DNA from: Lathyrus oleraceus
Lineage: Eukaryota; Streptophyta; Magnoliopsida; Fabales; Fabaceae
Direction: 5' to 3'
Length of the DNA stretch: 64,000 nucleotides
NCBI RefSeq assembly: GCF_024323335.1
Contig: NC_066580.1
Coordinates: forward strand, 259,205,332 to 259,269,331
Part shown: in pieces, positions 1 through 10,515 of the stretch
Numbering within the stretch: the first letter of the stretch is position 1
How the letters are laid out: each line of letters begins with the position of its first letter
Program-made: the position numbers and the translations under genes
Notes under the pieces: model-generated
Seen by the model: only the letters and a program-made list of their open reading frames with translations
Told to the model about the DNA's origin: nothing
Databases searched by the model: none

Positions 1-825
1 GCCTAAAAAACCAGCAAAACAAAGGCCATGCTTGCTTGCTTGATTTTGGAGAAAAAGTACAATTTGCAACCATACCTATCCATACTATCCATGAGCCATG
101 CTTTGTATCTCTTAGCAAAAAGATTTTATATCATTTTTTTTCTGTCAAGTGAAGACTAGAAGCAACCATACACAACAGAACTTCATTCATTCATATTCTT
201 CTTGGCATTTTTTTCCAAAAACCTGTCAAAAAAAAACTTCCAAAAGACCAAGCTTTGCCTTGCCAAAAGCAACATCAAACAGCAGACCAAAGCATCATTT
301 TCTGTCAATAGAAGACCTTAGTTGCAGCAAAAAAACACAAAAAACATCTCATTCTAAAAAAGCTTCATTTTGTGCATTTTCAAAAACCAGTCCAAATTTT
401 AAGCCATTGCAAGTTGTTTTGAACCAAGCATCTTCACCATTCATCATTAGGAGGGTTTTAAAGCACCTGTTTCGCGTTAACATGGCCGAATAACAACCGA
501 ATCAGCACTGCTCTTCCAACTCGGTAAAATTTCGACTCTCACCTCTCCCAAAATCATGATACACACTTTGTAGATCTCCTTTCCCTGATCATTATGAGCT
601 TTGAATGGTTGAAAATGGTTTAGTATTTAGCAAGTTATGTTGAGTTGAAGTTTCACATCCAAACTTGTTTTTGCTTATTTCTTTTTGTTTAGTTTGATTT
701 AGTGAATATGGAGTTTGGTTTAGGTTTGAGCATGTTTAGATGCACATATTGGTGTTTTTATTTTTTTAATTTCGAAGCAAAAAAAATTCAACCTGGGTTT
801 GTAGTTGTTGAAGCTGCTACTGTAG
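1..825. other. No gene; AT-rich non-coding DNA
   Basis: I see no supported gene here. The stretch is rich in A and T runs. The one ORF of about 114 codons (149-493) is lysine/serine/histidine-rich, lacks any recognisable domain and is best read as chance. The DNA may belong to the 3' region or the LTR of the Ogre-type element that ends at 4250, but I cannot show a boundary. Confidence 0.5.
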
Positions 826-875
826 TTTTTTTTTTCTCTGCAATATGAATACTACTGCAATATGAATGCTGGATT

Positions 876-929
876 TTCTGTTTTTTACTGTAGCAAAGCC
901 TATTCTGTTTTTTACTGTAGCAAAGCCTA
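876..929. repeat. 27-bp tandem duplication
   Basis: Two adjacent copies of a 27-bp unit (876-902 and 903-929) containing TTTTTTACTGTAGCAAAGCC. It lies inside the SINE-like body; a shorter duplication built on ACTGCAATATGAAT sits just to its left (about 838-868). Confidence 0.8.
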
Positions 930-950
930 TTAAATAAATGTCAAAAGGTC

Positions 951-1021
951 TGGGGCGAGGGGGATTTGAACCCCAAACCTTTGCTTCAAATACCAAGTGT
1001 TTTACCACTGGGGCGCGATGC
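951..1021 (-). other. tRNA-like sequence (pol III A/B-box module)
   Basis: The reverse complement has a D-arm-like AGTGGTAAAACAC segment (A-box region) and a T-arm-like GGGTTCAAATCCCC (B box) at normal tRNA spacing. It ends with CTCGCCCC. The acceptor stem does not pair properly at the 5' side and the anticodon arm is not clean, so this is not a credible functional tRNA. It is a tRNA relic or the promoter head of a SINE. Confidence 0.5.
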
Positions 1022-1059
1022 CAATTCAATTATTAAATGCCTTCTAAAATATATATTTA

Positions 1060-4000
1060 AAAAGGAGCGCTGCTACTGGGCGCGTTGACCGGGGCGTTGA
1101 CCCCCCCCCATTGTTTCTTTATTTATTCCATTAATCCATTTAATTTTCAATTTTTATTTCATTTAATCACTCAAACTTACAAAAATCATAACTTGTTCAT
1201 TTTTAATCCAAATTTAATGGGATTTTTTGTGTTGTGTCCATCTTGATCTCTAGTTTTTTGTCATATATTTTCCAGAATTTTTTCATGGTCGAATTTTAAA
1301 TGGTGCTAGGGTTTGTGACATGTGACCAAATTCTTGTACACTTTGCCAAAACATTTGTGAAATGATGAGAATGTATCCAATGGCTCCCAAATTTTTTGTG
1401 CTTAAACTAGACACACTCGTGGTGATTTTGGTGTAAAGTTTGTGAATTTATCATTTGTGGTTTGTGAGTTATGAATTTTTGAATTAGGGTGTGACAATTT
1501 GTGTCACACCATTGATGCCCAACTTCATGATTTTCATTACCATACTTCTTGACCTCCAATTGATCTGATTTTTTGCATGAACCTACTCTTGTATGTCTAG
1601 TTTACATGTGAATTTTCCTGGAATTATTTGAGGCATTTTCCTAATTGTTTGAGATTTTCTCCCCTGCTTGGTCAAATATTGACTTTGTGTGACACATGTT
1701 CCTATTTCATTTGTGGAATTCTCATACTTTATTGGATGGACATGAAATTTTACATGAGATAACTAGACATCCTCATCTTTGCCATGGTTTTAGTCCCATT
1801 CATTTATCATATGCTATCACTGATTTATGAATTTTCTAAGTTGATGCATGTTTGGTTGACTTCTTTGAGCATGTTCAAAATGGCTTTGACTTTAAGATTT
1901 TCATTGACCGCCTTCCACTTGTCCAAATGAGATGAAATTTGACATGCTTACCATGCTGTGGGTTATGATTGATCATGATTTATTTAATGATTTTTGGAAA
2001 TGTTTGAGATTGGTTTTGATGCAAGTCTTGCTGTTGACTTCTATGAGCTTCTGTTTGCCATACTTTGACCTAAATGGTTCATGAAATGATGATAGTGATG
2101 GATATGAATGTGAACCCAATTGAGTTTGTTTCTTGAATGTTTAAACTTGACTTTGATTGGATATCCCTTGCTGTTTTGACTTTCTCATTTATTTTTGACC
2201 CTAGGCTTGCCCTAGTGGTCCTGGTACTCACTTTTGAGCTTATGTTTTCAGGTTAAGCTACAAATGCTTCAAAGAGATCATTACAATTTGATTGAGCTTG
2301 CTTGAATATCATTGTCTAACTTGTTTGTTTTGTAGGTGGCTTGGCTCACATGCCTTAAGCCTTGTGCCTTGCACATTCACTTGCTTGTGTTGACTGGTTG
2401 ATGTCTGTTTCATTTTGATTTAACTCTGACTTGTATACTAACTGTGCTTGACTGATTTCAGGTACTTTAGTTGCTTTTAGTTCCTTGTGAACTTTTGCTT
2501 TGCTTTGCTTGTATAAGCAATTTGCATTGAGGTATGTCTCTTTGTCTTCATGTAGTCTGGAAGACCTGGCCTGTTACTTGGCCAGGCAACTGTCTGAAGT
2601 CCTCCTTAAGAGGCAATGTTTGTGACTGTTTACTTTTGTCCTTGCATAGAGTCAAAGACCTCCTAAGTGAAGAGGCAATTGGTGGAAGGTAGGGATATGC
2701 AATCTATCCCCCACTATTCAGTGTGTCATCTGCTTTGCTCACACCACTGTGTTGATGCATTGCAGATACAAACCCAAGATCTTGTGCAATTGCACAGTTG
2801 AGTCAGTTTTAAATGTGTAGAAGGGTTCCCACTTTCTGAACCCACACATTCTTGTCTTGAGCTCTCCCAGGCCAGGGATAAGAGCTGTGAGGTCTCATCC
2901 TCACTTCATCCTTTCATCTGCTTCACCTTAGCCCCTCAATGGCAAGGTTAAGAGCAACATTCACCCAGTTCCAGAGGTTTGTTTGTTGAGGTTGATATGA
3001 CCCCTCGACTAAAACCTAACCCTTGTTTGAGCCACTTGTTTGTGTATAGCGTGTGCTATCTGTGCAAGTTAGGATAGTTTGACTTGCTTCCTGTGCAAGT
3101 TAGGATAGTTTGACTTGCTTCCTGTGCAAGTTAGGATAGTTTGACTTGCTTCCTGTGCAAGTTAGGATTAGTTTAGACTTGCTTCCTGTGCAAGTTAGGT
3201 TTTGCTTGGCTTGCTTCCTGTGCAAGTTAAGTGTGTGTGGCTTGCTTCCTGTGTGAGCCATACTTAGGATAGGTTGGCCCTCGTGCCATTTAGCTAGAAA
3301 CCTTAACTTAGGGTTGATTTTGCATGACAACATCTAGGCTCGAGTCGTAGTCTCCCTAGAGTTGTGTCTCCCTCTGTTATCTGGTTAGGCTAGTCCTTTA
3401 TCCCTGCGTAGGGGAACTACATCGCCCTGATCTTCATACCAGATGAAGTATGTAGGCAGGAGATTGAGCTGATCTCTCCGGGCGCCTTTTCTTTCTTTTG
3501 TGTGTGTTGTCTGACCTTTGCTAGGCTCGAGTCTGTGACTCCTTAGCATTTGCTGTCTGTCTGTTTGTGTGTGCTTGACAGTTATAGGCTCGAGTCCCCG
3601 ACTCCCTATCAACTTGTTGTGTTGTTGTGTGCTTGGAAGCTGATGTAAGTCCATCGAGTGGCAGTTAGGTTCCAGTGTGCGTGTGTTTAGGTTCGGATGC
3701 TGACATAAGTCCAGTGATTGGCGGTCGGGCTCCACGTTTGCCTTTGCCACCCTTGTGTGTTTGTTTATTTAGTTGCGTGCGTGTCAGCCGAGCTACGAAC
3801 GCTCTGATTCTTCTCTCGTCCGAGAAGATACGTATGCATAGGATGCGATATCCTAGCGAGCATGTGTCGTTTCCCTAGTCCGAACTACTTTGACTCTGAT
3901 GTCTATGCCTGATAGACTAAGTAGGCCCAGGATGCGACATCCTGCCGAGTCCAGTTTCGGTCAGTCTCTTTCGTTTCTTTCAGCCAGTGTGTGTGAATAT

Positions 4001-4250
4001 TTGAGCAGTGTTTAGCAACCAATTCTCCTTTCTAGTGTGCGTGGATCCCGTAGAGTACTACGGATGCGTAGGGGTGCTAATACCTTCCCTTCGCATAACC
4101 GACTCCCGAACCCATCCTCTTTGGTCGCGAGACCATGTTCTTTCCTAGGTTTACTCTGAGCGTTTCCTTTCCCTCTTTTGGGATAAATAACGCTCGGTGG
4201 CGGCTCTGTTGTTTCTTTCTTTTCCCGCCGGTTTTTCGCGCGATGCGACA
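1060..4250 (+). repeat. Long Ogre/Tat-type LTR; start unresolved, end at 4250
   Basis: The right-hand end carries the same block as the Ogre LTRs at 35.4-35.7 kb and 49.6-49.86 kb: GAGTACTA, then a GGTGC..AACCTTCC-type stretch, CATAACC with a C-run, and a GGTGGCG block close to the end. The terminus GCGACA at 4250 abuts chromovirus integrase sequence read on the minus strand, so this LTR end interrupts that element. The left end is not clear; 1060 is only where a change in composition begins (GC-rich patch and C9 run). Whether it is a solo LTR or a 3' LTR whose element lies off-window cannot be decided. No open frame here looks real. Confidence 0.6.
3061..3260. repeat. 31-bp tandem repeat in the LTR
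   Basis: About 6.5 copies of a roughly 31-bp unit beginning TGTGCAAGTTAGGATAGTTT and ending GACTTGCTTCC. Starts fall at 3061, 3092, 3123, 3154, 3187, 3219 and 3250, so the first three steps are exactly 31 bp and later ones drift. It produces a spurious repetitive ORF on the minus strand. Confidence 0.9.
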
Positions 4251-7200
4251 CCGGCCACCAAAATAACTTTTTCAAATCATGATACATCTTCGTAGCCCCA
4301 GGATGAATACTCAGGCCACTACGATGTCCTTCCTCGAGTATACTCTTCTTAAGTTCGGTAACATCCGGAATACACACCCGATTACCAAATTTCAAAACAC
4401 CATTCTCATCAACTCTGAATTCACCACCTTGATCTTGATTCACTAGAGTCAACTTATCAACCAAAAGCACATCGGATTTCTGACCCTCTCTAATCTCATC
4501 CAGAATACCACTCGTTAACTTCAACATTCCCAATTTAACACTATTGTGAGTACTCTCACACACCAAACTCAAGTCTCTAAACTGCTCAATCAAATCCAAT
4601 TCCTTAACCATTAACATAGACATATGCAATGATTTCCGACTCAATGCATCAGCCACTACGTTTGCTTTACCCGAATGGTAATTCAAACCAAAGTCATAAT
4701 CCTTCAGAAATTCTAACCATCTCCTCTGTCTCATATTCAACTCTTTCTGATCAAACAAATACTTTAAACTTTTATGGTCACTGAAAACCTCAAATCTTGA
4801 CCCGTACAAGTAATGCCTCCATAACTTCAGAACAAATACCACAGCTGCCAACTCTAAATCGTGTGTCGGATAGTTCCTCTCATGAACCTTCAGTTGTCTC
4901 GAAGCATAAGCTACAACCTGCTTATTCTGCATCAAAACACCACCCCAAACCCAATAATGAAGCATCACAGTAAACCTCAAATGGTTCTGACGGACTCGGT
5001 AATATCAGAATAGGAGCAGTAGTTAATCTTCTCTTTAACTCTTGGAAACCTTCTTCACATTTTGAGTCCCAAACAAACGCTTGCCCCTTTCTAGTCAACA
5101 TCGTCAACGGTAACGCCAACTTAGAAAATCCTTCAATGAATTTTCTATAATAACCTGCAAGTCCAAGAAAACTCCTTATCTCAGAAACTGACTTCGGAGC
5201 TTCCCACTTAGATACCGCTTCTATCTTAGAAGGATCAACAGCAACACCACCTCTTGAAACCACATGACCAAGAAAACTAACCTCTTCTAACCAAAATTCA
5301 CACTTAGACAGTTTAGCAAATAACTTCTTTTCTCGTAGAACTCCTAAAACCACTCTCAAATGTTCAGCATGCTCTTCTTCAGATTTCGAATACACCAAAA
5401 TATCGTCAATAAACACCACAACAAACTTGTCTAGGTACGGATGAAAAATCCTATTCATATACTCCATAAATACCCCAGGCGCATTAGTCACACCAAAAGG
5501 CATTACAGAATACTCATAATGTCCATACCTTGTTCTAAAAGCAGTCTTCTGAATATCCTCAGTTTTCACACGTATCTGATGATACCCCGGTCTCAAATCT
5601 ATTTTGCTGAACACACTCGCACCAACCAACTGATCCATCAAATCATCAATCCTCGGCAAAGGATACCGATTCTTGATCGTCACTTTATTCAGTTGCCTGT
5701 AGTCCACACACAACCTCATAGTACCTTCTTTCTTCTTAACCAACAACACTGGTGCGCCCCACGGCGACACACTCGGACGAATAAATTTCTTATCCAACAG
5801 ATCTTCCAACTGACTCTTCAATTCAGTTAACTCAACAGCAGACATACGGTACGGAGCCATCGATACCGGCCTAGTACCAGGTACCAAATCAATCGAGAAC
5901 TCAACTTCACGCTCTGGCGGTAATTCATTCACTTCTTCAGGAAACACATCAGGAAAATCACACACCACGGCTAGATCGCAAATCACCAGTTTATCTTTAG
6001 CCTCCAAAGTCGCTAACAGCATAAACAACTCTGCCCCATCTGCTACTGCCTCATTCACCTGCCTTGCTGATAGAAACAAACTCTTTCCTTCCTCAATCTC
6101 AGGAAAGATCACAGTCTTATCAAAACAGTTGATAGAAACTCGGTTAAACACCAACCAGTTCATACCCAAGATAACATCAATCTGCACTAGTGGAAGACAC
6201 ACGAGGTCCATCCCAAAGTCTCTACCAAAAATACTCAAAGGACAATTTAAACAAACTGAAGTAGTAGTCACTGAACCCTTCGCAGGAGTATCAATCACCA
6301 TACTCCTGTGCATCTCAGATATCTCTAATTTAAGTTTCACAGCACAATCCAAAGATATAAAGGAATGAGTCGCACCTGTGTCAATAATAGCTACAAGAGG
6401 AAAGCCATTAATATAACACGTACCTCGGATCAAACGATCATCTGCAGAAGTCTCAGAACCCGATAAAGCAAAGACTTTGCCTCCCGACCGATTCTCTTTC
6501 TTCGGCTTAGGACACTGTGGACTGATATGACCCACCTCTCCACAGTTGAAACAAGTCATAGTTTTCAACCGGCACTCTGCAGCCAAGTGACCACCTTTGT
6601 CACACTTGAAACACTTCTTCTCATTACTGGTACACTCATGGAAACGATGTCCAGCCTGACCACATCTGTAACACTTAGCAGGGGCACTGGAGTCTCCCCC
6701 ACTAGGTCTCCTCATCCCACTCTGTCTCTGGAAACCTTTGCCAGCTGCATACGGTTTCCCACGATCATTCTGATTCTTGCCTTTCCTATCAACCCTCTGC
6801 TGATAGCTCTCCACTCTGGTCTTGGTATCCTGTTCAAAAATCCTGCAACAGTCGACCAAGTCAGAAAACACTCTAATCCGCTGATACCCAATAGCCTGCT
6901 TGATCTCGGGACGTAACCCGTTCTCAAACTTCACACATTTTGAAAATTCCCCAGTAGCCTCATCATAGGGAGTGTAATACTTCGACAGCTCTGTGAACTT
7001 AGCAGCGTACTCAGTAACAGACCGGTTGCCCTGCTTCAATTCTAAGAACTCTATCTCTTTCTTTCCTCTGACATCCTCCGGAAAGTACTTCCTCAGGAAT
7101 CTCTCTCTGAACACCGCCCAAGTGATCTCAGCATTCCCAGCAGCTTCCAACTCAGTGCGGGTAGCAACCCACCAATCATCTGCTTCCTCTGACAGCATAT

Positions 7201-7450
7201 GTGTACCGAACCTGACCTTCTGGTTATCGACACACTCAGTCACTCGGAAGATCCTCTCGATCTCCTTCAACCACTTCTAAGCACCATCTGGATCGTATGC
7301 TCCCTTGAACATTGGAGGATTGTTCTTCTGGAACTCACTCAGTTGACGAGCAACTCCCATTCCCAGAACATTTAGATTCCCTCCAAGTACTCCAGCTAGC
7401 ATACCCAGAGCCTCAGCAATCGCAGCATCGTCTCTACCTCTTCCAGCCAT
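4251..7450 (-). pseudogene. Chromovirus gag-pol polyprotein, broken
   Basis: This encodes capsid and replication enzymes of the retrotransposon. The frame opens at ATG 7450 (MAGRGRDD) and meets a TAG at 7277-7279. It then runs open through the retrotransposon gag domain, three CX2CX4HX4C knuckles ([27 protein letters not shown]) and a protease with IDTGATHSF. The RT follows with [18 protein letters not shown] and the catalytic FIDDI. A one-base insertion near 4940-4950 shifts the frame at the start of RNase H (VYCDAS before it; [10 protein letters not shown] and ADALSRKS after it). The integrase zinc-binding region starts ([11 protein letters not shown]) but ends at 4251, where an Ogre LTR begins. 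Without an integrase core this copy cannot be autonomous. Confidence 0.9.
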
Positions 7451-7559
7451 CTCTATTCTGAAAACCCAACAAGCTAAAACAATAAGTACTGATAGGGTTA
7501 CACAACGCCTATCCCGTACAGGGGAAACAGAATAATTACGACTCGACTCGACCGACTAT

Positions 7560-7571
7560 GCTCTGATACCA
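7560..7571 (-). other. Primer-binding site, initiator Met tRNA type
   Basis: The minus strand reads TGGTATCAGAGC, the usual initiator-methionine tRNA complement of plant Ty3/gypsy chromoviruses. It lies a few bases inside the LTR boundary at 7576 and upstream of gag, confirming orientation. Confidence 0.9.
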
Positions 7572-8723
7572 CTAATGTAACAACCTTCTAAATTACCCCA
7601 AATATTTAATTAAAACAACCAAACATAAATCAGAGTAGATATGCAATTTAAGGGTGTCACACTTGACACTTCACACCGTTTTCCAAAATATCCTGTCATG
7701 CTCATTTATTTAATCAAAATAAAACATTTGCATAATTCGCAGCGGATAAAGTCTAACAACAATGCAAACTTGTTCAACAATCATCAATGAAAAACAAGTA
7801 AAACATCCTGTCCCGATGTTACATCTACCAGAGCATGACCCACTAAGGAACTACACTAGACTCCAAGGACTAGCTTCTACTCAATCACTGCTCGTTACCT
7901 GAAACATAGTTGTAAGGGTGAGTTCCTCAATCGATATAATAAGCATTATAAATTATCATGTAATGCTAAGTAAATTAACACATTTCATCACCCTAGTCAG
8001 ATCACACATTCAGTAACGGCAACACCAACTCATAATCACAATCATATTCAACACAAACACAAAACACACGTACAATATTGGAATACATCCATTCATATTA
8101 TACGCCATACATACATTATGCAATGAGACTCCATGCATGCGGTACCGACTATTCGTGAACATATAGTTCAACCTCACCGATCAAATCCAGATACGGCTAC
8201 CAAGCTCACTAGTCCCACTCATTTGAGACCTAGTGACTCACATCACTAATTCCTCACCATGGGAATTAGCTACCACCCCAAGGGATATGCTATGCACGCT
8301 AAATCACCTAGCATGCAAACATCAACAACAATCCACAATAATTCATCACTAATTCCTCACCATGGGAATTAGCTACCACCATAAAGGCCATATCATGCAC
8401 GCTAAATCACCTAGCATGCAACCATCAACAATCCACAATGGACATATGCTCACACTCTAAGCCATAAACAGTCCATTCATAATAGCATACATAAATAGAT
8501 AGATTCACAACATTATGCACACCATCATTCATCATCAATACAATTATCACAGAATCATATTATGTCATGCCACATAATCAATCACAGTATTAGCACACTC
8601 TACTAATACCTACACTGCTCAAAACAACGAGAAATTGATCCCTCCTATATCATACACCAATATAGGCCAATCATCAATTGTTCACAATATTTAAAATATC
8701 AGTTTTTCTACTTTTCAAACAGT

Positions 8724-8901
8724 GTTAACCGGTTAACGCCCTGGGTTAACCGGTTAACGCAAACAGAACACGCTTCCTGGCACATTTTAACAGTGTTAAC
8801 CGGTTAACACCCTGGGTTAACCGGTTAACGCAAGACAGACAGCAATATTTCACAATTCATAACAGTGTTAACCGGTTAACACCCTGCGTTAACCGGTTAA
8901 C
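8724..8901. repeat. Six GTTAACCGGTTAAC palindromes in three tandem pairs
   Basis: The 14-bp perfect palindrome occurs at 8724-8737, 8745-8758, 8795-8808, 8816-8829, 8867-8880 and 8888-8901. Members of a pair are exactly 21 bp apart (two helical turns), and pairs repeat every 71-72 bp. Each palindrome holds two inverted GGTTAA half-sites, which resemble GT boxes bound by plant trihelix factors (inference). The position inside an LTR upstream of its TATA-like box region suggests an enhancer-like array. Confidence 0.9.
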
Positions 8902-9324
8902 GCAAGACAGAAAGCTGTTCCTGCGCTAACACGAACAAAATGCAGAATTCTCCGCATTTTTTACCGTCGGAGGACCTCCGGACCTCCGATTTCGATTCCG
9001 TAAAAAGCTACACGTCCAGCAAATTACGACTCACACAACTATCGATTCAATTACAGTTTTTAACATAACTCATCCATCACAATTTTCAGCATTCATAATC
9101 CGGATTAGGGTCAATTCAACGGCTTATCACTACCCATTACATGTTAACCCATAATACCCATTAAACGACGATAAACCCCCCTTACCTGAGTTAATCCGGC
9201 AATCCTTTAGCTTCAAGCTCTTCCTTCTTCAACCTTCTTCTCCTGCTCTTCCTCTTTGCCCTTTTCTCACTTTCTGTCGCTTCTCTGGTTTTCACGTGAA
9301 AAACCCTTTTTACCAAATGGAACT

Positions 9325-9332
9325 CTTATATA
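9325..9332 (-). promoter_or_regulatory. TATA-like box in the chromovirus LTR
   Basis: The minus strand reads TATATAAG about 115 bp inside the LTR start. It is the most promoter-like AT motif in this part of the LTR, though the region is generally AT-rich, so chance is possible. Confidence 0.35.
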
Positions 9333-9443
9333 TTCCAACTTTATATTCCAATTTATATTATTCCAATAATAATAATAATCCAATAAGTTAAATATACTAT
9401 TAACTTAATTTAAATAATTATCATATTTTATCGGGGTGTTACA

Positions 9444-10080
9444 GTGAGCATGACCATGATGGTTGTGTGATATGCAGTATGAACCCTCGTGGATGTGTTA
9501 TTGTCAAGAGGGATATTCAGAGGTTGATGGATGAAGGACTTATCCAAATTTGTCAGTCAAGAGATGTAAATGATGTAAATGTAATCATGCCAGTGTTCAA
9601 GACCCCTGAGTAGGTAGTTATTCAGTTCGATAGTAGCAGCAGCAACGACAATAGTAGATCGGTATCACCGTTGGTAATAAGGTTAGCGGGCCCTGTTTCG
9701 TATGCATCCAATAAAGTTGTGCCTTATTAGTACAACACCGCGATGATTAAAAATGGTCAAGAGGTTCCTTTACCAATTGCAGACATTATGGTAAATATTG
9801 TTGATATTGCTAAGGTGACCCGTAGTGGTCGTGTGTTTGGTCCAGTTTTCCCGGAGGAAGTAGAAGATGTTGTAGCCAGTAAGAAGGTAGAGATGCCAGT
9901 GATGAATCCGGTTAGCACTCTAGTGTGTTAGTCTAGTGAATCCAGCAAACTGAAGGCTAGTGATGATGATGAAGTTCTAAAGTTGATAAAGAGAAGTGAG
10001 TTTAATGTGGTGGAGCAGCTGCTCCAAACCCCATCAAAGATCTCCGTGCTGTCATTGTTGATGAATTCTGAGGCGATAGA
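9444..10080 (+). pseudogene. Ogre copy 1 gag C-terminal part
   Basis: The end of the gag/linker region that precedes protease. The reading frame shows a cysteine-rich start (CVICSMNPRGC), a KRDIQRLMDEG helix-like piece, a serine-rich stretch and VTRSGRVF. It ends in SKISVLSLLMNSEA, a segment shared with copy 3 (SKISILSLLLCSEA). It contains three in-frame stops (in the 9600s, 9720s and 9920s) and a one-base deletion near 10070 that shifts into the protease frame. The left end is removed by the chromovirus insertion. Confidence 0.8.
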
Positions 10081-10515
10081 GAGGCGTTACAAAAAGTGCT
10101 TCAGCAAGCTTATGTTGAACATGATGTAACTGTGGATCCGTTTGACCACATTGTTGCCAACATCACTTCTTACAATAATTTGAGTTTTTGTGATGAAGAG
10201 CTTCCTGAGAAAGGCAGAAATCACAATTTGGTGCTACACATTTTGATGAACTGCAAGGAGGACGCTATGTCCTATGTGTTGGTTGACACTGGATCATCAC
10301 TAAACGTGCTTCCAAAGTCAACTTTGTCCATACTTTCTTATCAGGGTGCCCCAATGAGATACAATGGCGTGATTGTCAAAGCGTTTGACGGTTCCCGTAA
10401 AATTGTCATTGGTGAAGCGGACCTTCCAGTGAAGATAGGTCCGAGTGATTTCCAAATTACTTTCCAGGTAATGGATATCCACCCGACCTATAGTTGTTTA
10501 TTGGGAAGGCCATGG
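10081..10515 (+). pseudogene. Ogre copy 1 aspartic protease, first part
   Basis: This is retroviral-type aspartic protease, which cleaves the polyprotein. The active-site motif is VDTGSSLNVLP, with ILMNCKEDAMSYVLV before it. It is followed by VKAFDGSRKIVIGEADLP and the flap-distal SCLLGRPW, all collinear with copy 3 (58180-58430). The coding sequence is broken exactly after GRPW by insertion of the solo LTR at 10516 and resumes at 15205, so the split is an insertion and not a deletion. Confidence 0.9.
10511..10515. repeat. Target-site duplication, left copy (CATGG)
   Basis: CATGG immediately precedes the TG end of the solo LTR and is repeated exactly at 15205-15209. Removing one copy plus the LTR leaves the protease reading through without a shift. 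Confidence 0.95.

Larger units (their letters stand above)
826..1029 (-). mobile_element. Candidate tRNA-derived SINE-like insertion
   Basis: On the minus strand a tRNA-like head (951-1021) is followed by an unrelated body with short internal repeats and then a run of ten A residues (826-835). Head, body and A-tail is the order expected of a tRNA-derived SINE. I could not find a target-site duplication flanking it and do not recognise the family, so this remains a candidate. It could also be a decayed tRNA gene next to an A-run. Confidence 0.3.
4251..9443 (-). mobile_element. Truncated chromovirus (Ty3/gypsy, Tekay/Del-like), minus strand
   Basis: Reading leftwards from 9443, the order is a 1.87-kb 5' LTR, Met-tRNA-type primer site, gag with three zinc knuckles, aspartic protease, RT, RNase H and the start of integrase. 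The element is cut at 4250 by the end of an Ogre-type LTR, so the integrase core, chromodomain and 3' LTR are missing. Its 5' LTR end at 9443 borders Ogre gag sequence, so it inserted into Ogre copy 1. GTGAG (9444-9448) would be its target duplication, but the partner is lost. Assignment to the Tekay/Del branch rests on gag and knuckle style and is moderately sure. Confidence 0.85.
7576..9443 (-). repeat. 5' LTR of the chromovirus (1868 bp)
   Basis: In element orientation it begins TGTAACACCCCG (at 9443) and ends TTGTTACA (at 7576), with the primer-binding site immediately inside. It contains paired palindromes (8724-8901), a TATA-like box near its start and an imperfect direct duplication built on CTAATTCCTCACCATGGG (about 8250 and 8350). 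The partial LTR at 28207-29097 is related. Confidence 0.85.

Noticed and set aside
149..493. 114-codon ORF on the plus strand
   Set aside because: Low-complexity composition (Lys, Ser, His, Phe), no domain, AT-rich context; likely chance.
951..1021. Functional tRNA gene on the minus strand
   Set aside because: The T-arm and A/B boxes are good, but the acceptor stem fails to pair at the 5' side and the anticodon arm is irregular.
3100..3750. Minus-strand ORFs at 3100-3333 and 3385-3750
   Set aside because: The first is the 31-bp tandem repeat read in frame; the second lies in the LTR terminal region with no domain.
5441..6916. Plus-strand ORFs over the chromovirus
   Set aside because: They are antisense shadows of the minus-strand gag-pol, whose domains are unambiguous.
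8724..8901. CRISPR array
   Set aside because: Regular repeats are present, but they are palindromes inside an LTR of a plant retrotransposon, spacers repeat with the units and no cas genes exist.
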